The notes under the pieces: generated by a model
Database searches by the model: none
What the model saw: only the letters and a program-made list of their open reading frames with translations
What the model was told of the DNA's origin: nothing
In this document: positions 23,255 through 35,021 of the stretch, in pieces
Layout of the letters: each line of letters starts with the position of its first letter
Position numbering within the stretch: position 1 is the first letter of the stretch
From: Dama dama
Taxonomy: Eukaryota; Chordata; Mammalia; Artiodactyla; Cervidae
DNA: 64,000 bases
NCBI RefSeq assembly: GCF_033118175.1
Contig: NC_083681.1
Location: 18,494,001-18,558,000, forward strand
Direction: 5' to 3'
Program-made: the position numbers and the translations under genes

Positions 23255-26200
23255 ATGGCAATAGGAACATATATATCAATAATTACTTTAAATGTAAATG
23301 GATTAAATGCTCCAACCAAAAGACACAGACTGGCTGAATGGACACAAAAACAAAACCCATCTATATGCTGTCTACAAGAAACCCACTTCAGATCTAAAGA
23401 CACATATAGACTGAAAGTGAGAGGATGGAAAAATATATTCCATGAAAACAGCAAGCAAAAGAAAGCTGGAGTAGCAATCCTCATATCAGACATATCCTCA
23501 TATCAGACAAAATAGACCTTAAAATAAAGATTATTACAAGAGATAAGGAAGGACACTACATAATGATCAAGGGATCAATCCAAGAGGAAGATATAACAAT
23601 TGTAAATATCTATGCATGCAACATAGGAGCACCTCAATACATAAGACAAACACTAACAGACATAAAAGGAGAAATTGACAGTAACATAATAATAGTAGGA
23701 GACTTTAACACCTCATTCACACAAATGGACAGATCATCAAAACAGAAAATTAATAAGGAAACACAAGTCTTAAATGATACATTAGATGAGATGGATCTCA
23801 TTGATATCATCAGGACATTCCATCCAAATGCAGAAGAATACACCTTCTTCTCAAGTGCACACGGAACATTCTCCAGGATAGACCACATCTTGGGTCACAA
23901 ATCAAACCTCAGTAAATTTAAGAAAACTGAAATCATATCAAGCATCTTCTCCAACCACAAAGCTATGATATCAATTACAAGACAAAAGTGTAAGAAACAC
24001 AAACAAATGGAGATTAAACAGCACATTTCTAAATAACCAACAGGTTGCTGAAGAAATCAAAAGAGAAATCAAAAAAAGTTTCCAGAAACAAATGACAATG
24101 AAAACATGACAACTCAAAACCTATGGGATGCAGCAAAATCAGTTCTAAGAGGGAAGTTTATAGCAATACAATCCTACCTCAAGAAACAAGAAAAACATCT
24201 AAAAGACAATCTAACTTCACACCTAAAACAACTGGGAAAAGAACAACAACAAAAAAACCCCAAAATTCATAGAAGGAAAGAAATCATAAAGATCCTAGCA
24301 GAAGTAATGAAAAAGAAATGAAAGAAACAATAGTAAATATTAATCAAACTAAAAGCTTGTTCTTTGAGAAGATAAACAAAATTGACAAACTTTTAGCCAG
24401 ACTCATCATGAAAAAAAGAGAGAAGAATCAAATCAACAAAATTAGAAATGAAAAGGAGAGATTACAACAGACAATGCAGAAATGCAAAGGATTATAAGAG
24501 AGTGTTATGCATGACTATATGGCAATAAAATAGATAATGGAAGAAATGGACAACAGATCCTTATAAAAGTTCAATCTTCCAAGACTGAACCAGGAAGAAA
24601 TAGAAATTATGAACAGCACAATCACTAGAACTGAAATTGAAGCTGTGATAAAAAATCTCCCAAAAAAGCAAAAGCCTAGGACCAGATGGCTTCATAGATT
24701 TCTATCAAACATTTAGAGAAGAGCTAATGCCTCTCCTTCTAAAACTCTTTCAAAAAGTTGCAGAGGAAGGAACAATTCCCAACTCGTTTTACGAGGCCAC
24801 CATCACCCTGATACCAAAACCAAAGACAACACAAAAAACAAAACTACAGGCCAATATCACTGATGAACATAGATGCATAAATCCTCAACAAAATTTTAGC
24901 AATCAGAATTCAGTAACACATCAAAAAGCTGAAGCACCATGATCAAGTCAGGTTTATTCCAGAGATGCAAGGATTCTTCAATATATGCAAATCAATCAAT
25001 GTGATACACCATATTAACAAATTGAAAGATAAAAACCATGTGGCAATCTCAATAGATTCAGAAAAAGCCTTTGATAAAATTCAGCACCCATTTATGATTA
25101 AAACTCTTCAAAAAATGGGTATCAAAGGAACCTACGTCAACATAGTAAAGGCCATATATGATAAGCCTACAGTAAACATTATTCTCAAGGTGAAAAACTG
25201 AAAGCATTCCCCCTAAGATCAGGAGCAAGACAAGGGTGTCCACTGTCACCACTATTATTCAACAAAGTTTTGGAAGTCCTAGCTACAGCAACCAGAGAAG
25301 AAAAAGAAATAAAAGTAATCCAGATTGGAAAAGAAGAAGTAAAGCTCTCAGTGTTTGCAGATGACATGATACTGTACATAGAAAACACTAAAGATACAAT
25401 CAGAAAATTACTAGAGCTAATCAGTGAATTTAGCAAAGCTGCAGGGTGCAAAATCAAGACAGAGAAATCACTTGCAGAAAGAGAAATTAAGGAGTCAATC
25501 CCCTTCACCATTGCAAAAAATATAATTAAATATCTAGGAATAAACTTACATATGGAGACAAAAGAACTATATATATAGAATTATGAGATGCTAATGAAAG
25601 AAATCAAAGATGACTTAAACAGATGGAGAGATATTCCATGTTCCTGGGGAGGAAGAATCAATATTGTGAAAATGACTATAATACCAAATGCAATCTACAG
25701 ATTCAATGTGATCCCTATCAAATTACCAATGCCATTTTTCACAGAACTAGAACAAAAAATATCGCAATTCATATGGAAACACAAAAGATCCCAGATAGCC
25801 AAAGCATTTTTGAGAAAGAAGAATGGAGCTGGAGGAATCAACCTTCCTGACTTCAGATTATACTACAAAGCTACAGTCATCAAGACGGTATGGTACTGGC
25901 ACAGAAACAGAAATATACACCAATGGGACAAGATAGAAACCCCAAAAATAAACCCACACACCTATGGGTACCTTATTTTTGACAAAGGAGGCAAGAATAT
26001 ACAATGGGGCAAAGACAGCCTCTTCAATAACTGGTGCTGGGAAAACTGTACAGCTACATGTAAAAGAATGAAATTAGAACACTTCCTAACACCATACACA
26101 AAGATAAACTCAAAATGAATTAAAGAGCTACATATAAGACCAGAAACTACAAAACTCTTAGAGGAAAACATAGGCAGAACACTTGATGACATAAATCAAA

Positions 26201-26990
26201 GCAAGATCCTCTATGACCCACCTCCTAGAGTAACAGAAATAAAAACAACTAAACAAGTGGGCCCTGATTAAACTTAAAAGCTTTTGTACAGCAAAGGAAA
26301 CTATAAGCAAGGTGAAAAGAAAACACTCAGAATGGGAGAAAATAATAGCAAAGGAAACAACTGATAAAGAATTAATTTCCAAAATACACCAGCAGCTCAT
26401 ACAACTCAATACCAGAAAAACAAACAACCCAATCAAAAAGTGGGGGAAAGACCTGAACAGACATTTCTACAAAGATATACATATGGCTAACAAACACATG
26501 AAAAGATACTCAACATCATTCATTATTAGAGAAATGGAAATCAAAACTACAATGAGATATCACCTCACTCTGGTCAGAATGGCCATCGTTAAAAAGTCTA
26601 TAAACAATAAATGCTGGAGAGGGTGTGGGAAAAAGGGAAAGTTTTTGTCTTGTTTGTGGGAATGTAAATTGATACAGCCACTATGGATGATGATATGGAG
26701 ATTCCTTATAAAACTAGGAATAAAATCACCACATGACCCAGCAATCCCACTTGCAAGCATATACTCTAAGGAAACCAAAATTGAAGAAGACACATGTATC
26801 CCATTGTTCATCACAGCACTATTTACAATAGCTAAAACATGGAAGCAACCTAGATGTCCATTGACAGATAAATGGGTAAAGTTGTGGTACATATACACAA
26901 TGGAATATTACTCAGCCATAAAAAGGAACATATTTGACTCAGTTCTGATAAGGTGGATGAACCTAGAACCTATTTAGAGTGAAGTGAGTC
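23255..26990 (+). pseudogene. L1 ORF2 relic (endonuclease, RT, C-terminus)
   Basis: Begins at 23255 as MAIGTYISIITLNVNGLNAP, the APE-like endonuclease start, with 'CLQETHF' following. 23563-24036 continues the endonuclease (IIVGDFN, SRIDHILGHK). RT lies at about 24700-25580 and keeps 'GARQGCPLSPLLFN' and the catalytic 'FADDMILYIE'. 26312-26977 is a 221-codon open stretch with the cysteine-rich motif (CWRGCGK...LWEC) and 'YTMEYYSAIKRN'. At least seven frameshifts or stops separate these pieces. Active ORF2p would nick and reverse-transcribe at the target; this copy cannot. Confidence 0.88.
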
Positions 26991-27290
26991 AGAAAAAGAA
27001 AGATAAATATTGTAGTCTAACACATATATATGGAATCTAGAAAAATGGTAGTGAAGAATTTATTTTCAGGGCAGCAATAGAGAAACAGACATAAAGAATA
27101 GACTTATGGACATTGGGAGAGGGGAGGAGAGGGTGAGATGTATGGAAAGAGTTACATGGAAACTTACATTACCATATGTAAAATAGATAGCCAATAGGAA
27201 CTTGCTGTATGTCTCAGGAAACTCAATCAGGGGTCTGTATCAACCTAGAGGGATGGGATAGGGCAGGAGATGGGATTGAGTTTCAAAAAG

Positions 27291-27499
27291 GAGGGGATAT
27301 ATATTTACCTATGGATAATTCATGTTGAGGCTTGACAGAAAACAGCAAAATTCTACAAAGCAATTATCCCTCAATAAAAAATAAATAAATTTTTTAAAAT
27401 GGGAGAGGATATATGTATACTTATGGCTGATTCATGTTGAAGTTTAATAGAAAACAAAATTCTGTAAAGCAATTATCCCTCAATAAAAGATAATTTTAC
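27291..27499 (+). repeat. Duplicated L1 3' tail
   Basis: Two consecutive copies of the last 100 bases of the L1: 27291-27390 and 27401-27499. Both contain 'gcaattatccctcaataaaa' and a 'attcatgttga' segment, separated by a short A/T-rich stretch that looks like the first poly(A) tail. Confidence 0.75.
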
Positions 27500-28756
27500 A
27501 AAATCTACAATAGATACACAAAAGATAAACAAAAAGAAACCCAAGCATACCACAGAATAAAATCATCAGGGTACAATGAGCAAAACAAAAAGAAGAATGA
27601 ACACAGAAGAACTACAAAAAAGAAAAAAGAAAACCAACTGGTAAATAAGGATTACAATGGCAGTAACTTCATACTTATAAATAGTAAATTTACATGTCAG
27701 TGACTTAAATACTCCAATCAAAAGAGTTGGGTGGCTGGATAAAAAAACTAGATCCATCTATATGCTACTTACAAGAGCCTCACTTCAGGGTGAAAGACAT
27801 ATAAGGACTGACAGTGAGGAGATGGAAAAAGATATTTCACAAAAACAGACACAACAAGAAAATGAGGGTTGAGCAATATTCAGATTAGAAAACATAGAGT
27901 TTATACAAGGCCATAATGAAAGACAAAGAAGGGCATTACATTATGATAAAGGAATTGGTTCAAGAAGATGATATTATACTCATTATCATATACACACTCA
28001 ATACAGGAACACCTAAATATATAAAGCAAATTACACCCCCCTAACAGACATGAAGGGAGAAATTGACAATAATATAGTAATAGTAGACTTGACACTTCAC
28101 TGACATCATAGACATGTCAACCAGACAGAAAATTAGTAAGAAAATAGTTTCAAATAACACAATAAACCAGTTGGTGTTAATTGATGCCTGAAAGACATTA
28201 TATTCTAAAATAGGTGAATACACATTCATTTCCAGAGCATGTAGAATGTTCTCCAGAATAGATCATATACTAGGTCACAAACCTCAACAAATTTTAGAGA
28301 ATAGAAATTATATCAAGCGTTTCCCCACTGATATGAAACTAGAAATCAACTACAGAAAGAAAACTGGAGAAAGAATAAATAAAAATGCTATGAAAAATCA
28401 ATGAGGCAATGATGAAATCAAAGATAAAAGTCAGAAAAGACCCCAAGACAAGTGAAAATGGAAACACAACTTTCTATCAACAAAATGAAAAAATCTACAG
28501 AATGAGAGAAAATATTTGCAAATGGTGAAAGCAACAAAGGGTTAGTATCCAAAATATACAGGCAGTTCATACAACTCAATATATATTTAAAAAAAAAAAA
28601 ATCAAAGAATATGCAGAAGAACTGAATGGACATTTCTCCAGTAAGGACATAAAGATGGCTAACAGGCACATTTACATGAAAAGACGTTTAACAGCACTAA
28701 TCATAATAGAAAAGCAAATCAAATCCACAGTGAGATACCACCTCATACCTGTCAAA

Positions 28757-30199
28757 TTGTTGCTGTTGTTATTCAGTCACTCAGTTGTGTCCAACTCTTT
28801 GGGACCCACGAAGTGCAGCACATAAGGCTTCCTTCTCCTCCACTATCTCCCAGAGTTTGCTCAAACTAATATCCATTAAATCAGTGATGTCATCCAACCA
28901 TCTCATCCTCTGTCACCCCCATCTCCTCCTGCCTTCAATCTTTCCCAACATCAGGTTTTTTTTTTTTTTCCCAATGAGTCAGTTCTTCACATCATTTGGC
29001 CAAAGTATTGGAGCTTCAGCTTCAGCATCAGTCCTTCCAATGAATATTCAGGACTGATTTCCTTTAGGATTGGCTGATTTGATCTCCTTGCAGTCCAAGC
29101 AACTCTCAAGAGTCCTCCAGCACCACAGTTAGAAAGCTTCAATTCTCTGGCACTCAGCCTTCTTTATGGTCCAATTCTCACATCCACACATGCTGCTGCT
29201 GCTAAGTCACTTCGGTCATGTCCGACTATGTGCGACCCCCTAGAGGGCAGCCCACCAGGCTCCCCCGTCCCTGGGATTCTCCAGGCAAGAATACTGGAGT
29301 GGGTTGCCATTTCCTTCTCCAATGCATGAAAGTGAAAAGTGAAAGTGAAGTCGCTCAGTCATGTCCGGCTCCTAGCGACCCCATGGACTGAAGCCTACCA
29401 GGCTCCCCCGTCCATGGGATTTTCCAGGCAAGAGTACTGGAGTGGGGTGCCATTGCCTTCTCCGACATCCACACATGACTACTAGAAAAACTATAGCTTT
29501 GACAGTATAGTTGGACCTTTGTCGGCAAAGTGATGTCTCTGCTTTTTAATATGCTGTCTAGGTTTGCCCTAGCTTTTCTTCCAAGGAGCAAGCATCTTTT
29601 AGTTTCATGGCTATGGTCACCATCTGCAGTGATTTTGGAACCCAAGAAAATAAAGTATGTCACTGTTTCCACTTTTTCCCCATTTATTTGCCATAAAGTG
29701 ATGGGACTGGATGCCATGATCTTAGTTTTCTGTGTACTGAGGTTTCAGCTAGCCTTTTCACCCTCCTCTTCCACTCTCATCAAGAGGTCTTTTAGTTCCT
29801 CTTTGCTTTCTGCCACTAGGGTGGTATCATATGTGTATCGGAGGTTATTGATATTTCTCCTGAAAATCTTGACTCCAACTTGTGATTCATCCAGCCTGGC
29901 ATTTTACATGATGTACCCTGTATATAAGTTAAATAATCAAGGTGACAATATGCAGCTTTTTTGTACTCCTTTCCCAAAATTGAACCAGTCCATTGTTCCA
30001 TGTCTGGTTCTGTTACTTCTTGACCTGCATATAGGTTTTTCAGGAGGCAGGTAAGGTTGTCTGATATTCCCATCTCTTTAAGAATTTTCCAGTTTGTTGT
30101 GATCCACATAGTCAAAGGCTTAAAGTGTAGTCAATTAATCAGAAGTAGTTGTTTTTCTGAAATTCTCTGGCTTTTTCTATGATCCTGTGGGTGTTGGCA
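28757..30199 (-). mobile_element. BovB LINE, 5'-truncated, in old L1M
   Basis: Antisense BovB starting with its tail ('tgctgttgttattcagtcac') and ending near 'gatcctgtgggtgttggca'. It splits the L1M C-terminal region; 5-bp 'tcaaa' lies at both ends (28752-28756, 30200-30204). The coding sequence is interrupted by frameshifts and by a Bov-A2 SINE at 29193-29464. Confidence 0.88.
29193..29464 (-). mobile_element. Bov-A2 SINE inside BovB
   Basis: Two antisense Bov-A monomers joined by the linker 'aagtgaaaagtgaaagtgaa', the diagnostic Bov-A2 structure. Perfect 13-bp target duplication acatccacacatg at 29180-29192 and 29465-29477. A (tgc)n stretch marks the tail side. Bov-A2 has no coding capacity and is thought to use BovB machinery. 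Confidence 0.92.
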
Positions 30200-30912
30200 T
30201 CAAAGTGACTGCAAATAACGAGTGTTGGGGAGGATGTGGAGAAAAAGGAACACATGTGCATTACTCTGTTGGTGGGAACTGATGCAGCCACTATGGAAAA
30301 CAGTACTGGGGTTTCTTTAAAAAATAAAAATAGAACTAGCATATGATCCAACAATTTTACTCCTGGGTATATCCAGGCAAAAATTAAACCCTAATTTCTA
30401 AAGATACCTACACTCCATTGTTCATAGCAGCATTATTTACAATAGCCAGACATGGAAGCAAACCAAGTGAACATTAGATTAAGAAAATGTGGAATATTGT
30501 GGAATAGTATGCAATCATAAAAATGAAATACTGCCATTTGCAGCAATGTGGATAGACCTAGAAAATATTATTCTTAGTGAAATAGGTCAAAGACAAATAT
30601 CACTTATATGTGAAATCTAAAAATAATACAAATGAATGTACATTCAAAACAAAAACAAACACAGATATAGCAAACAGACTTGTTGTTACCAAAGAGGAGA
30701 GAGAGGGGAGAAGGAACAAATTAAAGATATGGGGTTAACAAATACAAGCTACTATGTATAAAACAGATAAGCATCAAGGATCTACTGAATAGTGCATTAT
30801 CTTGTAACAACCTATAATGGAATATAATCTGCAAAAGTACTGAATGACTATGCTGTACACTGGACATGAGCACAATCTTTAAATCAGCTATATTTCAATT
30901 TATAAAGGGGGA

Positions 30913-31671
30913 CTTACAATATCACTGATTCCAAGTGTTGCTGTTCCACACACAGAGAAATCTCAAAGTGGATTTTAAGACCCTATAAATGCCTTGTCAT
31001 TCTGGATGAAGATGGAAAGTTCAAGCAGTATACAGCAAAGAACAGGAGCAGTTTTCAGGTTTAAATGTAGTATAATCACCATGAAACCTCTGAACATCTG
31101 AAAAGTTTGTGTTGTGAAGACAGACTGTCTTGGAATTTGGCAGAATATATGTGAGTGTGTGGGTGCTGGGTTTCACTATACATGTTATCACTATAGACAC
31201 ATTAAGTACTGAAAATAGAGTTTTTATATTGCAGTTCTTTTGAGGCTGTCAGAGGAATATGAAATGGTTAAGTGGTTGGAAGAGAAGGCAATTCACACTT
31301 GGATCTGGATCAAATAGCATTGGTTGGAGCCTGTGACCGCTGTCTCCAGACTGATATCACATTGCACTAACCCTGCATGAAATGGCTGCTGCTGAGACTG
31401 CATTTTCACTTTACCTCTCAGGGAGAAAGTAACAAAGTTCTGAATTTTTAAAATCTGAATCCTAAAGACTACTATATGCTGATTTTCTACTCTGGCATGC
31501 AGTCTGACTCCAATTAAAAAAAAAGATTAGTATCAAATGGGAACATGATTTGGAAAAATCTTTAGATGTTTAATGCTTCTGAAGCTTTTAAAACTTGAAT
31601 GACAACTCCAAAATTTTTCTGAAAATGTATCAAAATAGAAATCTTACATACAAGCTAATACACTGTAACCT
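30913..31671. other. No recognisable feature
   Basis: Between the end of the old L1M and the next L1. No gene or repeat recognised; composition is ordinary for the window. Confidence 0.5.
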
Positions 31672-31684
31672 CATGTTTTCTTTT

Positions 31685-32844
31685 TTTTTTTTTATTAGTT
31701 GGGGGCTAATAACTTCACAACATTTCAGTGGGTTTTGCCATACATTGATATGAATCAGCCATGGATTTACACGTATTCCCCATCCCGATCCCCACTCCCA
31801 CCTCCCTCTCCACCCAATTCCTCTGGGTCTTCCCAGTGCACCAGGCCTGAGCACTTGTCTCATGCATCCCACCTGGGCTGGTGATCTGTTTCACCATAGA
31901 TAGTATACCTGCTGTTCTTTTGAAATATCCCACCCTCACATTCTCCCACAGAGTTCAAAAGTCTGTTCTGTATTTCTGTGTCTCTTTTTCTGTTTTGCAT
32001 ATAGGGTTATCGTTACCATCTTTCTAAATTCCATATATATGTGTTAGTATGCTGTAATGTTCTTTATCTTTCTGGCTTACTTCACTCTGTATAAGGGGCT
32101 CCAGCTTCATCCATCTCATTAGGACTGGTTCAAATGAATTCTTTTTAATGGCTGAGTAATATTCCATGGTGTATATGTACCACAGCTTCCTTATCCATTC
32201 GTCTGCTGATGGGCATCTAGGTTGCTTCCATGTCCTGGCTATTATAAACAGTGCTGCGATGAACATTGGGGTGCATGTGTCTCTTTCAGATCTGGTTTCC
32301 TCAGTGTGTATGCCCAGAAGTGGGATTGCTGGGTCATATGGCAGTTCTATTTCCAGTTTTTTAAGAAATCTCCACACTGTTTTCCATAACGGCTGTACTA
32401 GTTTGCATTCCCACCAACAGTGTAAGAGGGTTCCCTTTTCTCCACACCCTCTCCAGCATTTATTGCTTGTAGACTTTTGGATAGCAGCCATCCTGACTGG
32501 CGTGTAATGGTACCTCATTGTGGTTTTGATTTGCATTTCTCTAATAATGAGTGATGTTGAGCATCTTTTCATGTGTTTGTTAGCCATCTGTATGTCTTCT
32601 TTGGAGAAATGTCTGTTTAGTTCTTTGGCCCATTTTTTGATTGGGTCATTTATTTTTCTGGAATTGAGCTGCAGGAGTTGCTTGTATATTTTTGAGATTA
32701 ATCCTTTGTCAGTTGCTTCATTTGCTATTATTTTCTCCCAATCTGAGGGCTGTCTTTTCACCTTACTTATAGTTTCCTTTGTAGTGCAAAAGCTTTTAAG
32801 TTTCATTAGGTCCCATTTGTTTATTTTTGCTTTTATTTCCAATA
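31685..32844 (-). mobile_element. Ruminant L1, 5'-truncated
   Basis: 1.16 kb antisense insertion: poly-T (the L1 tail) at 31681-31693, the 3'UTR with 'attgatatgaatcagccatg', and the end of ORF2. A 13-bp target duplication catgttttctttt flanks it (31672-31684 and 32845-32857). High identity to ruminant L1 and an open ORF2 tail make it the youngest-looking L1 in the window. Confidence 0.9.
32024..32842 (-). CDS. L1 ORF2 C-terminal fragment, open frame
   Basis: 272 codons uninterrupted on the minus strand, entered from the truncated 5' end of the insertion (no own promoter or true start; the first Met is internal to ORF2). It carries the L1 C-terminal cysteine motif C-x3-C-x7-H-x4-C (CWRGCGEKGTLLHCWWEC) near residues 130-147 and the 'YIYTMEYYSAIKKN' block near residue 230, then stops in 'THIYGI', the usual ORF2 end. 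No endonuclease or RT domain is present, so no enzyme activity is expected. Probably untranslated. Confidence 0.75.
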   Translation of the reverse strand: MEIKAKINKWDLMKLKSFCTTKETISKVKRQPSDWEKIIANEATDKGLISKIYKQLLQLNSRKINDPIKKWAKELNRHFSKEDIQMANKHMKRCSTSLIIREMQIKTTMRYHYTPVRMAAIQKSTSNKCWRGCGEKGTLLHCWWECKLVQPLWKTVWRFLKKLEIELPYDPAIPLLGIHTEETRSERDTCTPMFIAALFIIARTWKQPRCPSADEWIRKLWYIYTMEYYSAIKKNSFEPVLMRWMKLEPLIQSEVSQKDKEHYSILTHIYGI

Positions 32845-32857
32845 CATGTTTTCTTTT

Positions 32858-33062
32858 AATTAAATGAATCTGTGGTCTGGTCTGAATCTTCAGATATAAA
32901 GAAGAAAAGTTGTTTTGAGAGAATCTATAGATCCAACATGGGAACTGAATTCTGTGATCCTTCTGAGAAAGTAAAAATGTGTGAACTTCTCAGTCCAACC
33001 AGTGCCAAGTCCTTCATAAGAGGTGCAAATCCTGTGGATTGGCATTTAAGTATGTTGTAAAT
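32858..33062. other. No recognisable feature
   Basis: Short unique-looking spacer. The 62-codon frame at 32872-33060 has no recognisable domain. Confidence 0.4.
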
Positions 33063-33205
33063 TAGCATTTCTCAAACTTTAGTGAGTGTAAAAATCATCC
33101 AAGGAGCTGATTTTAAATATAGCAAGCCAGACTCCACCCTTGGAGATTCCAATTCAGTAAGTCTGGGGTTGGTGCAGAAATTCACAATTGTTTAAGTATT
33201 TCAGA
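33063..33205 (+). mobile_element. MER5-type hAT DNA element
   Basis: 'agcatttctcaaactttagt' then 'ccacccttggagattccaat' and 'cagtaagtctggggttggtg' follow the order of MER5A, a non-autonomous hAT-Charlie element. Terminal parts are decayed. Confidence 0.65.
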
Positions 33206-33342
33206 TATTATACACTGTACTTATCAGGAGTAAAATAATCTGAAATTCTCTTTCCTCTGCTTTCAAAAAAGAATCCCCCAACATTCACAAAGTGTTGTAT
33301 GTTCTTTCTTAAAAGATATAGTATTGAAATAACAGCAGCATT

Positions 33343-33777
33343 GTTTTTGTTGTTTTTCAGTTGCCTAGTCATGTCCAATTCTTTGTGACCCCATGGACTG
33401 CAGCAAGCCAGGCCTCCCTGTCCCTCACCATCTCCCAAAGTTTGCTCAAGTTCATGTCCATTGCATTGGGGATTCCATCCAGCCATTTCACCCTCTGATG
33501 CCCTCTTCTCCTTCTACCCTCAATCTTTCCCAGCATCAGGGACTTTTCCAATGAGTCAGCTGTCCACATCAGATGACCAAAATACTGGAGCTTCAGCTAC
33601 AGCATCAGTCCTTCCAATGAGGGTTGATTTCCCTTAAGATTGACTGGTTCGATCTCCTTGCTGTCCAAGAGACTTTCAGGAGTCTTCAGCACCACAGTTT
33701 GAAGGTATCAATTCGTTGGTATTCTGCCTTCTTTACAGTCTATCTCTCATTGTAAAGATGATATAGTTTTCAATATT
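33343..33777 (-). mobile_element. BovB 3' fragment with 20-bp target duplication
   Basis: Antisense BovB 3' end and C-terminal coding part ('cagttgcctagtcatgtcca' to 'tctttacagtctatctctca'). Perfect 20-bp duplication attgaaataacagcagcatt at 33323-33342 and 33778-33797. On the minus strand 33369-33569 keeps 'KWLDGIPNAMDMNL'. 5'-truncated. Confidence 0.9.
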
Positions 33778-33950
33778 ATTGAAATAACAGCAGCATTAAC
33801 TACCACTAATCTTTAACATATTTCTTAGGGACTACTATGTCCCAAGAATTGAAAATCCTTTACTTATGTCATAATAATATTAAGTAACACTTAGTATTTA
33901 CTAATTGTCAGGCACTGTTATCTGATTAAACACAAGGTATCTAAACAATG

Positions 33951-34156
33951 GACTTCTCAGGTGACTCAGAGGTAAAGAATCTGCTTACCAATGCAGGAGA
34001 CGTGGGTTCAATCCCTGGTCTGGGAAGATCCCTGAAGAAGAAAATGGCAACCCACTCCAGAATTCTTGCCTGGGAAATCCAATAGACAGGGGAGCCTGGC
34101 AGGATACAAGCCATGGGGTTGCAAAGAGTTAGACATGACTTAAGTACTGGAACAAA
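33951..34156 (+). mobile_element. Bov-tA SINE
   Basis: tRNA-derived head ('aggtgactcagaggtaaaga', with 'gggttcaatccc' as box B) and Bov-A body ('caacccactccagaattctt') ending 'gacttaagtactggaac'. Flanks 'tctaaacaat' and 'tctaaataat' look like a target duplication. Confidence 0.82.
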
Positions 34157-34262
34157 AAATTCTAAATAATAATTTAGGTAATCTTATTCCTACAAAATGA
34201 TAATATAGTCTACTTCTACAGCTAAGAAAATTGTGACTCACAAAAGATTGGTAACTTTTCTG

Positions 34263-34475
34263 AGCTTCGCTGGTGGCTCAGATGGTAAGGAATCTACCTG
34301 CAATGCAGGAGACCTGGGTCCTATCCCTGGGTTGGGAAATCCCCTGGAGGAGGACATGGCAACCCACTCCAGTATTCTTGCCTGGAGAACCCCCATGAAC
34401 AGAGAAGCCTGGCAGGCTACAGTCCATGTGGTCACAAAGAGTCAGATATGACTGAGTGACTAAGTACACACACAC
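34263..34475 (+). mobile_element. Bov-tA SINE
   Basis: Complete head-to-tail copy: 'gcttcgctggtggctcagat', 'caatgcaggagacctgggtc', then the Bov-A body and a short (ac)n tail. It sits in the MIR, 100 bases after another SINE of the same family. Confidence 0.85.
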
Positions 34476-34609
34476 ATTAGCAAGCACAATATAATCTGTG
34501 ACTTAAAAGACTGTGCCTTTTCCAGTGCCTTACTTTAAAATGATCTAATGATTGGAAGACAAAAACATTACCCAATGTTACAAGTTCCTACAAGTGCATA
34601 TAATTGGCT

Positions 34610-34677
34610 AATTTTTAAAATTGCAATGTAGTTGATTTACAACTTTGTGTTAGTTTCTGGTAACTGATTAATGCTGT
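34610..34677 (-). mobile_element. Old L1 3'UTR scrap
   Basis: 'gtagttgatttacaactttg' followed by 'tgttagtttctgg' is an antisense old-L1 3'UTR landmark. The solo LTR inserted at its right end. Confidence 0.45.
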
Positions 34678-34709
34678 TGAGAGAGTCAGTACCTAGGCAG
34701 GTTGATAAG

Positions 34710-34797
34710 AAGTCCGGGTTCCCCGAGGAGGAAAAAGGGATCTGGGGTTCTCAAGGAGGAAATAGGGGCCTGGAATTCTCAAGGAGGAGTAAAGGAC
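34710..34797 (+). repeat. Triplicated U3 motif
   Basis: Three imperfect copies, about 28-30 bp each, of a 'ttctcaaggaggaaataggg'-like unit. The related LTR at 8442 has a single copy. U3 direct repeats in class I LTRs often carry enhancer sites; that role is not shown here. Confidence 0.65.
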
Positions 34798-34802
34798 AAT
34801 TG

Positions 34803-34806
34803 TTTC

Positions 34807-34857
<51 letters not shown>
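34803..34857 (+). repeat. (TC)n microsatellite
   Basis: About 25 TC units with one 'ccc' interruption, replacing a T-rich stretch of the related LTR. Confidence 0.95.
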
Positions 34858-34860
<3 letters not shown>

Positions 34861-35021
34861 CCTTAGTCTTAGTCACATAAAACTTTTTTTTTCTTTAAGC
34901 CCAGAACTGATGATTACACAACAAATAACTCAGTTTAAACTCTGTACTAAGTATTATATAACAACAATGTATCCTGCTTGAGGACAGTTTCTCCTTCCTG
35001 AAAACATTCAGACTAACCCTG

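Larger units (their letters stand above)
19432..27499 (+). mobile_element. Near-full-length ruminant L1, nested in old L1M
   Basis: 8.07 kb sense L1 starting 'aggaacaagatggagaagta'. It has a 5'UTR to about 22,350, ORF1 to about 23,200, ORF2 from 23,255 to about 26,990 and a 3'UTR ending with 'caattatccctcaataaaag'. The 14-bp target duplication aaaatctacaatag flanks it (19418-19431 and 27500-27513), and the host L1M reads continuously across the site once the insert is removed. Both ORFs carry frameshifts and stops, so it is inactive. A Bov-A SINE lies in the 5'UTR, and the 3' tail is duplicated. Confidence 0.92.
16917..30912 (+). mobile_element. Old L1M, host of nested insertions
   Basis: One old sense L1 in three blocks: 5'UTR and ORF1 (16917-19431), endonuclease and C-terminal ORF2 (27514-28756), and ORF2 end with 3'UTR (30205-30912). 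It starts with 'tcaagatggtagagtaagat', typical of old L1 5' ends. Blocks are separated by a ruminant L1 and a BovB. An internal deletion near 28440-28490 joins endonuclease sequence to the ORF2 C-terminal region, removing the RT. All frames are destroyed. Confidence 0.8.
33875..34540 (+). mobile_element. MIR SINE split into three by two Bov-tA SINEs
   Basis: MIR pieces at about 33875-33948 ('actaattgtcaggcactgtt'), 34160-34262 ('agctaagaaaattgtgactc') and 34476-34540 ('gacttaaaagactgtgcctt') are in MIR order. Two tRNA-headed SINEs separate them. Identity is low. Confidence 0.55.

Noticed and set aside
34263..34340. tRNA gene
   Set aside because: Box-like elements belong to the tRNA-derived head of Bov-tA SINEs; no full cloverleaf.
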